Source: Sva-07 sp963716235
Lineage (GTDB): Bacteria > Actinomycetota > Acidimicrobiia > Acidimicrobiales > Ilumatobacteraceae
Assembly: GCA_963716235.1 (NCBI GenBank)
Contig: CAVQTE010000023.1
Coordinates: 1-64,000 of the forward strand
Direction of reading: 5' to 3'
DNA: 64,000 nucleotides
Shown here: positions 31,228 to 40,166 of the stretch, piece after piece
How positions within the stretch are numbered: the first letter of the stretch is position 1
How the letters are laid out: every line of letters starts with the position of its first letter
Position numbers and translations under genes: made by a program
The notes under the pieces: generated by a model
Databases searched by the model: none
Seen by the model: only the letters and a program-made list of their open reading frames with translations
Told to the model about the DNA's origin: nothing

Positions 31228-33790
31228 ATGCACAGACTTCGACATCCGGCCGCACACGGCCGACGCGATCCGATCACGGGCGCGCTCGTACTGGCAGTCC
31301 TCGCGCTGCTGACCATCGGCGGCACGGGCACCCCGCCGGCGAGCGACGCCGCTCCCCCGCCCGCCGGACGGTTCGCCCACGGGGCAGCCGGGACCGCCCG
31401 CAACGGGTTCGGCGGCGAGGTGGCGCCGTCGCCGACCATCGAGTCGTGGCCCGGCACCGGGGCCGGTCGCAACGGCGGCGCCTTCGCCTTCATCGGCGCC
31501 CAGTACGGGTCGTTGTGGAGCATCCCGCCGTCGAGCAACAACTCGATGGGCGTCGGGTACTGCGTGATGGAGGACGTCGGAGGCGAAGGCACGGTGGCGT
31601 TGCAGCCCGACCCCGCCGTCTGGGATGCCGGCGAGATGGCCCGGGCCGCCGCGCTCATGGCCACGTTCGGCGGCGACCGTGTGGCGCCCTACGGCATCGA
31701 TGCCAGCGGTGCGTACGACCTGGCGTCGGGTGAGTGGCAGCAGCCGTCACTGTTCGGTGGCGGCGAATACACCCGACGACGACACGTGGCCGTCGGCTTC
31801 GGTGTGAAGATGATGGTCGACGACGTCAGCCCGTCGGGCGTCATCGCCGGACGCAAGCTCGCACGCGACACCGCGATCGTCAACGGCTCCGGCGGCGAGT
31901 TCTCGGCACTCCGCAACGGGTACGAGATGGCGCAGCGGATGGCAGCTGTCGCCGACATCCAGCACGCCGTCGGCGGCGTACGACTCGAGATGCTGTGGGA
32001 CACACCCGGCGGGGCCGCACCGACCGACGCCGGCACGTACCACCTCGACGTGCGGGCCACCGACTCGGCGGGCAAGCCGGTCGGCCTCGTGCCGGTGGTG
32101 CAGCTGTCCGACATCGGCATCGGCACCGACCGGTCGGTGGGTGCGGTCGCCACCGTCAACCGCACCGGCGACACCGCAGACGACCTCGCCCGGTGGAACG
32201 CCGCCGAACTGACCGGGTGGCCGACCTTCGACATGGCCGGCTCGATGGCCGTCGACGCCCGGTTCGCCCTCGCCGCGAACCCGCAGAGCGCCGACATCAC
32301 CGATGCCGCCGGTGTCGCCCGCTTCGACGTGACGATCCCCGGGCCCGACTGGGAACTCGCGTTCCACACGCAGGCGCCGACCGCGAACGTCGACCTGTAC
32401 TCCGGCACCGGCGTCCAAGGCCAGATCACCTGGAGCGGGCCACCGCAGTCGGCCTCGGTACATCAGGCGATCGCGGCCCCGGTCACGGGGCGGTTCGTGG
32501 TGCGCAAGATGCTCGATGCGAGCGATGTACAGGGCGCCCGCGACATGTCGGGCTTCGTGTTCACCGTGGAGTCGGCCGGCTCGACGATCGCCACGGTGGC
32601 CACGCTGGCCGACGGCCGTACGCCAGCGATCAGTGCCGGCGCCGGCGACTACCGGATCACCGAGGTCGGCCGGCCCGAGTGGGCGACCGGGCTGCTCGAC
32701 CATGGCCCGCTCGACGTCCGGTTCGATCCGACCGGCCCGGTACCGCCCGACACGATCGAGGCCGAGTTCGTCTACACCAACAATGTGCCGACAGCGTCGA
32801 TCACCACTCGCGCATCCGACGCAGCCGACGGCGACAAGTTCATCGACCATCAGACCGGACGCACGGATCACGATGCGCGGCACGATGCCGGCCACGATCG
32901 TCGACACCGTCAACTACCGGGGGCTCGTACCGGGCACCGCGTACATCGCCCGTGGCGAACTCGTCATCCGCGACGACGCATGCGAATCGTCGTGCCCGCC
33001 GGTCACCGGCGAGACGGCGTTCGTCCCCGACTCCCCCGACGGTTCGGTCGAGGTGCGCCTCGAGCCGACCGACGCCCTGGCCGGTGCGACGGCTCGCGGC
33101 GCGGTGGCCGTGGTGTTCGAACGGATCGTGGTGGCGAGCGGTCGGGTCGTCGCCGAGCACACCGACCCCGACGACCTCGACCAGACCGTCTACTTCCCGG
33201 CGCTGACCTCGAGCCTGCAACTCGCCGGCAGCACGGTGGTCGATGTGGTGCACTACGCAGGTCTTGCGAGCGGCGAGACCTACCGGATGGAGATGACCCT
33301 CCACGAACGCCTCGCCGACGGTGAGTGCGTGCCGACCGACGTCCGGGCGAGCGTCGAGTTCGAACCGACGGAGTCGTCCGGGACGGTCGAAGTTCGAGGC
33401 GCCGAGCTTCCCGGCGCCGGCGTGTTCGTCGCCTTCGAACACCTCCTGATCGGCGACGCACTGATCGCCGCGCACGATGACTGCGACGACGACGCGCAGA
33501 CCGTGCGGGCCGCCACGCCCACGACGCCGGCGACCACAACAGCGACCGCTCCCACGACCACGGCGGTGCCCACGACGTCGACGGCACCCACCACCGCGAC
33601 GCCGTCCACAACCGCATCCACCACCACGACCCTGCCCGCCACCACCGTCACGACGCCGGGGCCGAGCTCGCTCCCACGGACCGGGAGCGATCGTGCGCAG
33701 GCGGTCGCCACTGCAGCGCTCGCGATGTCGATGATCGGCGTCGGCCTCCTGCTGCTCGCACGGCGCCGAAGCGAGGTCAGGGGGTCATGA
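31228..33790 (+). CDS. LPxTG-anchored VaFE-repeat surface protein, one frameshift
   Basis: About 854 residues. An N-terminal hydrophobic segment (ALVLAVLALLTIGGTGTPPA) serves as signal peptide. The next 350 residues resemble the thioester/TQXA-type head of actinobacterial adhesins (SNNSMGVGYCVMEDVGGEG). Prealbumin-like domains follow (GRFVVRKMLDASDVQGARDM), then VaFE repeats: TIVDTVNYRGLVPGTAYIA and VFVAFEHLLIGDALIAAHDD. A Thr/Pro stalk leads to LPRTGSDRAQAV, a hydrophobic helix (TAALAMSMIGVGLLLLA) and RRR, the standard cell-wall sorting signal. A frameshift lies near 32870. The protein should be linked to peptidoglycan by a sortase, none of which is in this window. Its stop overlaps the convergent VOC gene by 14 bases. 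Confidence 0.88.
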
Positions 33791-34400
33791 GGGCGACGGG
33801 CAGGCCGAGGCCGACCTCGTTGCGGATCGTGGCGATGCGACGGCCGGGCTGCACGGCGTCCTTCGGCGCCGAGATCCGATCGTCACCGATCAGCGCGCAG
33901 GCCACGTCGAGATCGTCGACATTGATCACGATGCCCCAGAACGTGGCGGGACCATCGGGAACCTCGGGGCGCTCGACCAACTCGACGATCAGGCCGCCGG
34001 AACCGATCCGGTGGAAGCCCTGCCGCATCGTGCCGACCTCGCGGATCCGCTTGAGTTCGCAGCCCGTCGCCTCGGCGATCGCGGCGCTCGTGCGGTCGAG
34101 CTGGGCCGTCATCACCACGACGTGGTCGAGTCCGATCGCACCGAGCGGATGCGACGCGAACACCGGAGCGCCGGCAGGGGCGACGGTGGTCGGCAGACCG
34201 TCGATCGACGCGTCGTGAGCGGGAATGCCGCTCAACGTCCAACCGGTGATGCCGGACGGAACAGCAGATTCGTCGGGGGCAACGATGTGGAGCGAGGTGC
34301 CGTACAGCGGCACGTGTCCGTCGTCGGTGACGACCAGACCGAGCGATCTCCAGGCGTCGGGATCACCCGACACGGTGAGCCACTCGACTCGGGGGCTCAC
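33777..34400 (-). CDS. VOC/glyoxalase-like domain protein
   Basis: A 207-residue soluble protein of the vicinal-oxygen-chelate type. LGAIGLDHVVVMTAQLDRTS and ATGCELKRIREVG form the first beta-alpha-beta module, with QGFHRIGSGGLIVELVERPE holding a likely metal Glu. The half ending IVINVDDLDVACALIGDD and IRNEVGLGLPVALMTP is the second module. This layout matches VOC proteins of unknown substrate. It overlaps the end of the LPxTG gene and lies 39 bases downstream of the bL37-like gene on the same strand. Confidence 0.75.
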   Translation of the reverse strand: MSPRVEWLTVSGDPDAWRSLGLVVTDDGHVPLYGTSLHIVAPDESAVPSGITGWTLSGIPAHDASIDGLPTTVAPAGAPVFASHPLGAIGLDHVVVMTAQLDRTSAAIAEATGCELKRIREVGTMRQGFHRIGSGGLIVELVERPEVPDGPATFWGIVINVDDLDVACALIGDDRISAPKDAVQPGRRIATIRNEVGLGLPVALMTP

Positions 34401-34439
34401 GGTGCGGCGACGACGTCCGACGGGGCAGGGATCAGCTCG

Positions 34440-34523
34440 TCAGCGACCCATGTTGGGGCGCTTGCCATGATTCGCCTTCGAGCGGCGCATCTTGGCCTTC
34501 TTCTTCTTGGTCTTCTTCGACAT
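34440..34523 (-). CDS. Probable ribosomal protein bL37 (27 residues)
   Basis: The minus strand encodes a very basic 27-residue peptide beginning MSKKTKKKKAKMRRSK and ending ANHGKRPNMGR. The KxANHGKRPN ending matches the short actinobacterial 50S protein bL37, seen in mycobacterial ribosome structures. The start is ATG at 34523-34521. It sits alone between the VOC gene and the divergent serine hydrolase. It is easily missed because of its size. Identity rests on motif recall rather than alignment. Confidence 0.7.
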   Translation of the reverse strand: MSKKTKKKKAKMRRSKANHGKRPNMGR

Positions 34524-34569
34524 GGGAAACGATGCTACGCCGCCCCGCACCCGACCCCAACGAGGACCC

Positions 34570-34602
34570 CCGGTCTTTCCGGACCCGACCCCGAAAGACC
34601 GG
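34570..34602. promoter_or_regulatory. 10-bp hairpin in a divergent promoter region
   Basis: Perfect inverted repeat CCGGTCTTTC (34570-34579) and GAAAGACCGG (34593-34602) with a 13-base loop, 18 bases before the serine hydrolase ATG at 34621 and 47 bases upstream of the bL37-like gene. It could be an operator or a 5'-leader structure. Confidence 0.45.
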
Positions 34603-34620
34603 TCACGCTACGTTGCCGAG

Positions 34621-35800
34621 ATGTCGAGCAACGAGACCCCCATCCATGGCACCGTGGAACCTGGCTTCGAGGCGGTACGCGCTGCGTTCGAGAACAACTT
34701 CGCCACCCAGGGCGACGTCGGGGCATCGGTTGCCATCACCATCGCAGGTGTGCCGGTCGTCGATCTGTGGGGCGGCACGGCGACATTCGACGGTCCCGAC
34801 GACGACGACGCCGGCGTGCCGGGCGTCGAGGGTGACTGGCAGCAGGACACGATCATCAACGTGTGGTCGACCACCAAGACGATGGCGGCACTGTGCTGTC
34901 TCATGCTCGCCGACCGGGGCGACCTCGATCTCTACGAACCGATCGCCACCTACTGGCCCGAGTTCGCCGCCGCTGGCAAAGAGGCCGTCGCCACGCGCCA
35001 CGTGCTCAGCCACACCGCCGGGCTGTCCGGATGGGACGAGACCGCTCACGATGTTCGACCTCCTCGACCACGACAAGCTCGTCACCCTGCACGCGGCGCA
35101 GGCCCCGTGGTGGGAGCCGGGTACGCAGTCGGGCTACCACGCGATCAGCCAGGGCTACCTGCTCGGCGAGATCGTCAAGCGCGTCGACGGGCGCACGCTC
35201 GGCACGTTCTTCGCCGAGGAGGTCGCCGGCCCGCTCGGCGCCGACTTCCACATCGGCACGCCACCGGAGTGCGACCCACGCGTCGCTCGGGTGATCCCAC
35301 CGTCGGCACCACTCTCGGCCGCCGACGTCGATCCCGACTCGGTCGCCATGCGCACGTTCGCCAACCCCGCCATCGGCGCCGAGTTCTCGTGGCGCAAGGA
35401 CTGGCGCCGCGCCGAGATTCCCGCCGCCGGCGGCCATGGCAACGCTCGCTCGGTGGCGCTCTGCCACACACCGACGGCGTGCGGCGGCACGGCCAACGGC
35501 GTCACGCTGCTCTCGCCCGAGGGTGTCGATCGGATCTTCGACGTGCAGTACGAAGGCGCCGACCTCAACCTCCCGCTCCCGCTGAAGCTCGGGATGGGAT
35601 TCGGACTGCCGGGCGAGATGCTGCCCGTCCCGAACCCTCGCACCTGCTTCTGGGGAGGTTGGGGCGGCTCGCTCGCGATCATCGACGTCGATGCCCAGAT
35701 GAGCTTCAGCTACGTGATGAACAAGATGGGCGAAGGCACCACCGGTGACCTGCGCGGCGCCGGGCTCCTCCTCGCCGCCTACGGCGCCATGATGGCCTGA
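34621..35800 (+). CDS. Beta-lactamase-family serine hydrolase, one frameshift
   Basis: Class C beta-lactamase/EstB-type esterase. The ATG at 34621 starts MSSNETPIHGTVEPGFEAVR. The nucleophile motif SxxK is STTK in NVWSTTKTMAALCCLMLADR. The conserved HVLSHTAGLSGW follows, then a frameshift near 35045 and the Tyr motif GYHAISQGYLLGEIVKRV. The end, CFWGGWGGSLAIIDVDAQMS, holds the third active-site region. About 392 residues in total, typical. No signal peptide is seen, so it is likely cytoplasmic and more probably an esterase or amidase than an antibiotic-resistance enzyme. Confidence 0.85.
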
Positions 35801-35820
35801 CCTGACCCCCACCCCCCTCC

Positions 35821-35892
35821 CCAACCCCGAAAAATGAGCTGAGGTGTGCGCTGAGTGCACACCTGGGCGCACATTTCGGGGTTGGGGGTGTT
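35821..35892. terminator. Nested palindrome between convergent genes, hairpin family B copy 1
   Basis: Outer 12-bp inverted repeat CCAACCCCGAAA (35821-35832) and TTTCGGGGTTGG encloses an inner AGGTGTGC/GCACACCT hairpin. It lies between the convergent serine hydrolase and PEP-mobile-domain genes and can act in both directions. Related elements lie at 63545-63666. Confidence 0.65.
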
Positions 35893-35906
35893 CCGGTCCG
35901 GTGGGG

Positions 35907-37661
35907 TCAGGGCATCGAGAGGACCGTCACGGTGCCGACGTCACCGTTGACCTCGATCGTGGCGCCGTCGGGGATGCGCTTGGTGGCATCGGTCGCCGAC
36001 ACGACGCACGGGATCCCGAGCTCGCGGCTCACGATGATGGCGTGACTCAGCGGGGCACCCACGTCGACGACGACACCAGCTGCCGGGACGAACAATGGCG
36101 TCCACGACGGATCGGTGATCGGTGCGACGAGGATGTCGCCCGGGTCGAGCGCCGTCGGATCGTGCGAGTCCGTCACGACGCGGGCGATCCCACGCACGAT
36201 GCCCGGGCAACCCGGCACACCGTGCACGACCTCGCCCTCGCGTACCTCGACGATCTCGACCGCATCACGGCGCGGATACGACGCCATGTCCGGCCGACCA
36301 CCGTGGAACAGGAACGGCTCCTGCAGCCCGAGCACCTCGTCGATCAACGCCTCACGCTCACCGAGCACCGGCGTGAACTTCTCCGGGTTGTCGATCGCTT
36401 CGAGCAGCTCGTCACGGGTCAGCAGCCCGAAGTCGTTCGCCTTGTGGAACGTGCCATCGGCCACCCGGCGGCGGCCGAACTCGTTGTAGCGGACACGAAG
36501 CTCGTGGACGAGCTTGATGTTGTTCGTCTTGGTGCGCTCACGACCGGGCATGAACACCGTCGCAGAGTGCAACGCCGCCAGGAACTGTCCCTGCGTCTCG
36601 GGGTCACCCGCCAGCATCGCAGCGATCTCCGCGCCGATCGCTTCGCGCTCACCGGCGCGATCGGCGTTCTGCTGACGCGGTGCCGCGGACTCGTCGGAGA
36701 GCCGCATCCGGTCGATGGCCGCGAGCGCCAGGTCGGGATGCGTCTCCCAGGTCGGTGATCGCGTCTCCCATTCGTTCGGACCGCGGCAGCCGTAGTGGAA
36801 CGTGAAGTCGGCGAAGGCATCGAGGAACGCCTTCGCGTCCGGGCTGTCGCTCGCGACCAGCCGATCGAACAGCCCCGCGTACCCCTCGTCGAACAACGCG
36901 TCGAGGTCGGGCGAGGCGGCGGCAATCCGGCCGAGATCCCACATCGCCATGGCCGGTGCCGCCGACTCGACGTCACCGAGACCCGCAATCAGCTTCAGCG
37001 TGTCGGTCGGACGTCCGACCGCCGCGCACACCTTGGAGATGATGCCCATCGGCAACGTGGCGAGGAAGGTGATGAAGATGTGCTCGGTGAAGAGCATCTC
37101 GAAGTACTCGTCGGCGAGAGCGAGTGCCGACTCGACCAGCTCGCGATCCGACATCGCCGTGAGGTCGGGTCGGTTCCGCCGGAGTTCGTTCATCAACTCC
37201 TCGTGGCGCTTCACGTCCGGCAGGTCGGGCGTCGTGAGGACCCAGTTGAACGTCGCCCCGATCTTCTCGGTGAGGTCCGGGCGGTCGAACCCCGGCTTCA
37301 CGACGAACTCGGGGACGCCCGGTGCGTCACCGAAGAACGCGTCATCGATGTCCTGGGCGGTCATGCCCGGCGCGCGGTGGCCGAGCATCCGGAGTGCGCT
37401 TGCATTGAGGTAGCAGTAGCCGCCGGTCACCCCGATGAACACACACTGGTCCTCGGGGAGTTCTCCCCGCTCCATGGCCCCGATGCGGTAGTACGCGTTG
37501 CGGAAACCGAGCTCCGACCCACCCAGCCCGCCGGAGTGCTGGAAGTACGAGAACGACAGTGGGGCCACCGGATCGGGGAACACCTCACCGACGTTCGCCC
37601 GCGTGTAGAAATTCCACTCCTCGCTCAGATCGGTCTCGACCAACCACCTGTCCACCATCAT
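35907..37661 (-). CDS. PEP-utilising enzyme mobile-domain protein without an ATP-grasp domain
   Basis: A 584-residue protein related to the middle and C-terminal parts of PEP synthase and rifampin phosphotransferase. The helical central part has EWNFYTRANVGEVFPDPVAP at its start, then GYCYLNASALRMLG and FTFHYGCRGPNEWETRSPTW. The C-terminal swivelling domain reads HGVPGCPGIVRGIARVV, then DPSWTPLFVPAAGVVVDVGA and PLSHAIIVSRELGIPCVVS, in which the His is the phosphorylated residue of the family. The N-terminal PEP/pyruvate-dikinase ATP-binding domain is missing, so a partner or a different chemistry is implied. Start at 37661; M2 is equally possible. Confidence 0.82.
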   Translation of the reverse strand: MMVDRWLVETDLSEEWNFYTRANVGEVFPDPVAPLSFSYFQHSGGLGGSELGFRNAYYRIGAMERGELPEDQCVFIGVTGGYCYLNASALRMLGHRAPGMTAQDIDDAFFGDAPGVPEFVVKPGFDRPDLTEKIGATFNWVLTTPDLPDVKRHEELMNELRRNRPDLTAMSDRELVESALALADEYFEMLFTEHIFITFLATLPMGIISKVCAAVGRPTDTLKLIAGLGDVESAAPAMAMWDLGRIAAASPDLDALFDEGYAGLFDRLVASDSPDAKAFLDAFADFTFHYGCRGPNEWETRSPTWETHPDLALAAIDRMRLSDESAAPRQQNADRAGEREAIGAEIAAMLAGDPETQGQFLAALHSATVFMPGRERTKTNNIKLVHELRVRYNEFGRRRVADGTFHKANDFGLLTRDELLEAIDNPEKFTPVLGEREALIDEVLGLQEPFLFHGGRPDMASYPRRDAVEIVEVREGEVVHGVPGCPGIVRGIARVVTDSHDPTALDPGDILVAPITDPSWTPLFVPAAGVVVDVGAPLSHAIIVSRELGIPCVVSATDATKRIPDGATIEVNGDVGTVTVLSMP

Positions 37662-37706
37662 GAACCCCCCAGTTCATCTCGACGTGCCGTGCGACAGTAC
37701 TGCAAT

Positions 37707-37733
37707 GAGACGTGGGGTCAGACTCCGCGTCTC
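37707..37733. terminator. Palindrome with GGGGTCAGACTCC core
   Basis: GAGACGTGGGGTC (37707-37719), one unpaired base, then GACTCCGCGTCTC (37721-37733). It forms a 13-bp stem if two G-U pairs are allowed. It overlaps the stop of the PHP gene and precedes the next minus-strand gene. The core matches palindromes at 41254 and 51815. Confidence 0.6.
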
Positions 37734-38769
37734 AACTGGTCCAGGCGAGGAGGTCGTCGACGGTCATCGTGTTGATGACCTTGTCGATGGGGACGCCACG
37801 CTCGGCGGCGCGATCACAACCGAGCGCCTGCCACTCGAGTTGGCCGGTGGCGTGCGCATCGGTGTCGATCGAGAACCAGCAGCCGAATTCGATCGCCACG
37901 TCGAGCAGTTCGCGGGGCGGATCGAGACGCTCCGGGCGGCAGTTGATCTCGACCGCCGTGTTGAACTGCGCACACGCCGCGAAGACGTAATCGGCGTCGA
38001 ACTCCGACGGCGGGCGTTTGCCGATCATCCGACCGGTGCAGTGGCCGAGGATGTCGACGTGCGGTGACGCGACCGCCATCAGCATCCGCTCGGTCATGCG
38101 CTGGCGCTCCATCCGCAGCTTCGAATGGACACTCGCGACCACCACATCGAGACGCTCCAGCATGTGGTCGGCGAGGTCGAGCGATCCGTCCTCGAGGATG
38201 TCGACCTCCATGCCGGCGAGGATCCGGAAATCGTGACCGGCCGCCGCGATGTCGGCGTTGATCACCGCGATCTGGTCGAGCTGTTCGGTGAGACGATCCT
38301 CGTTCAATCCGTGCGCGATCGTGAGACGGGCCGAGTGATCGGTCTGCACCATGTACTGATGGCCGATGGCGATCGCCGTTGCCGCCATCTCCTCGATCGG
38401 CGCGCCGCCGTCGCTCCAGGTGGAGTGGAGGTGGCAGTCGCCCTTCAAGGCGCTGCGGTACACCTGCCCCTCGGGGGTGATCGGCACCTGCGACTCCGCC
38501 TCGATCCTCACGAGGTAGGCGGGCTCGCGGCCGGCGAGCGCATCGGCGATCACGGCGGCGGTCGACGAGCCGATCCCGTCGAGATCGGTCAGTGTGCCGG
38601 CGGCAGCTCGTTCGGCGAGTTCGTCGGGCGAGGTGGTGCGCACCACGTCGAGCGCACGGACGAAGGCCTTGGACTTGAAGCCGCTCTCGTGTGCCCGGTC
38701 GAGGCAATGGATGACCCGCAGGATGGCCTGCTCGGGCGTCATCTCCCTCCCTGCGTGGGGCACCGTCAT
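37732..38769 (-). CDS. PHP-domain phosphoesterase with N-terminal helix-hairpin-helix (PolX-like)
   Basis: A 345-residue protein. Residues 10-95 hold helix-hairpin-helix repeats, as in DNA polymerase X (FVRALDVVRTTSPDELAERA, TDLDGIGSSTAAVIADALAG). The PHP domain has metal motifs GDCHLHSTWSDGG, YMVQTDHSARL, LAGMEVDILEDGS, VVASVHSKLR, DILGHCTGRM and CWFSIDTDAHAT, all nine metal ligands in place. The polymerase domain is absent, so it resembles a free PolX C-terminal module, which acts as a 3'-5' exonuclease or AP-site phosphatase in other bacteria. It starts at 38769; an inner ATG at residue 10 is possible. Confidence 0.85.
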   Translation of the reverse strand: MTVPHAGREMTPEQAILRVIHCLDRAHESGFKSKAFVRALDVVRTTSPDELAERAAAGTLTDLDGIGSSTAAVIADALAGREPAYLVRIEAESQVPITPEGQVYRSALKGDCHLHSTWSDGGAPIEEMAATAIAIGHQYMVQTDHSARLTIAHGLNEDRLTEQLDQIAVINADIAAAGHDFRILAGMEVDILEDGSLDLADHMLERLDVVVASVHSKLRMERQRMTERMLMAVASPHVDILGHCTGRMIGKRPPSEFDADYVFAACAQFNTAVEINCRPERLDPPRELLDVAIEFGCWFSIDTDAHATGQLEWQALGCDRAAERGVPIDKVINTMTVDDLLAWTS

Positions 38770-38804
38770 CGCGCCGATGGTACCCGCCAGTAGCGTCGGC
38801 CCGG

Positions 38805-39809
38805 ATGAGAACGCCCGGTGCGATTGCGGTCCTCGGCGTACTCGGAGCGGTGTTGGCGTTCAGCGCTTGCTCGAGCGACGGCGACACCGAACCGGGCACT
38901 GGCTCGGCCGGCACCCTGCTCGCACTTCCGGACAGTCAGCCGGGCGACGTCATCGCACTGCGGGCAGGCGACGACGGCACGACTGTCGAGTGGATCGATC
39001 GCCGCGCCGGCACCATCCGGGCCGTTTCCGTTTCCGTCTCCGATGTCGGGGCGGGCTCCGAGCCGCTCTCCGTCGACGACATCGAGACACTGGCAGCGAT
39101 CGAGGTCGGCATCGAAGGCGAACAGCGAGGGCTGCTCGGCCACACGCGAATCGACGGCGTGCGCTACGCCGCCTGGACCGATCCCGGCACGTTCGACCTG
39201 ATCGTCGGCGAGGTCGGCCCGACCGGGGTCGAGCGCATCGTGTGGGACGGCGGTGGCACCGCCGGCGGGGCGGTCGGCGGGCACCTCGAAGCGAGCGCCG
39301 ACGGGCAGCTGATCCTCGGGATCGGCCAGCTCGCCGACTGGGCGAAGGCGAACGGCAGCGGCGCAATGGTGCAACTCGACCCGGCCGGCCCCTCGGACCA
39401 GGAGCCCGTGATCCTCAGCGATGGGTACACGAACCCGTTCGCCTTCGCAGTGATCGACGGCGAGTTGTGGGTCGCCGACAACGCCGTCGGTGACGACGTC
39501 GAGCGCATCGGTCGCGGCGACCTGGCCGACCGCGACGACCTCGCCACCACTGGCCGGGATCCCCGCGCCCCATCCGCCGTCATCGTCCTCCCCGACGACA
39601 CGTTCGACGCCCGACGGTTGGGCGTCTGCGGCTTCCTCGACGCCCAACTCCTCGCCTGGACGCCGGACGCGGAGGCCGATCCGGCCGGCTCCGCCGACGA
39701 GTCGGGCTACGGCGACACGCTCGGACCCTGCCTCACCGGCGCGACCGTGCTCGCCGACGGCACCATCGTCACCGCCACCGCCGACGGCCTCCTCATCGTC
39801 GCAACCTGA
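38805..39809 (+). CDS. Lipoprotein with beta-propeller-like body
   Basis: Signal peptide with lipobox: MRTPGAIAVLGVLGAVLAFS followed by ACSSDGDTEP, so lipidation at Cys22. The rest, about 310 residues, has repeated short beta motifs such as GEVGPTGVERIVWDGGG, HLEASADGQLILGIGQLADW and DGYTNPFAFAVIDGELWVAD, suggestive of a PQQ/glucose-sorbosone-type propeller. No catalytic motif can be named. Divergent from the PHP gene with 35 bases between the starts. Confidence 0.72.
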   Translation: MRTPGAIAVLGVLGAVLAFSACSSDGDTEPGTGSAGTLLALPDSQPGDVIALRAGDDGTTVEWIDRRAGTIRAVSVSVSDVGAGSEPLSVDDIETLAAIEVGIEGEQRGLLGHTRIDGVRYAAWTDPGTFDLIVGEVGPTGVERIVWDGGGTAGGAVGGHLEASADGQLILGIGQLADWAKANGSGAMVQLDPAGPSDQEPVILSDGYTNPFAFAVIDGELWVADNAVGDDVERIGRGDLADRDDLATTGRDPRAPSAVIVLPDDTFDARRLGVCGFLDAQLLAWTPDAEADPAGSADESGYGDTLGPCLTGATVLADGTIVTATADGLLIVAT

Positions 39810-39823
39810 CCGCCCGCCCCGCC

Positions 39824-39872
39824 GTTCTGTGCGGAACACATCTCAGCACCTGCGACGGATTCCGCACAGAAC
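39824..39872. repeat. Intergenic hairpin, family A copy 2
   Basis: Perfect 13-bp arms GTTCTGTGCGGAA (39824-39836) and TTCCGCACAGAAC (39860-39872) just after the lipoprotein gene. Two copies of this family sit in the 357-base gap 39810-40166, which otherwise shows no gene. Confidence 0.85.
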
Positions 39873-40053
39873 CGAGTTTCGGGGTGGAGGAAACGCCCGC
39901 GCGTTCCGATCCGTCCGCACATCGCCCACTGGCGTGCCTGAGGCTTTCCGACCTCGACGACCGGGCGATCCACGAGGGCGACCTCCACCAACTCCACCCC
40001 TTTGGTGGCCAACGGCGTCCACCCCGCCGGACCCACTTGGACTCCGAGTGCGG

Positions 40054-40100
40054 TTCTCTGCGGAATGAGTTGCAGCCCTCGAGATGCATTCCGCAGAGAA
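40054..40100. repeat. Intergenic hairpin, family A copy 3
   Basis: Perfect 13-bp arms TTCTCTGCGGAAT (40054-40066) and ATTCCGCAGAGAA (40088-40100), about 65 bases upstream of ychF. Compared with copy 2, the fifth arm base is C instead of G and its partner is changed to match. Confidence 0.85.
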
Positions 40101-40166
40101 TCGCGGGGGACGGCGCCCTGGTGGCGGACCGGGTCCCTCAGCAGGCTGGGTAGCCTGCGACGTCTC

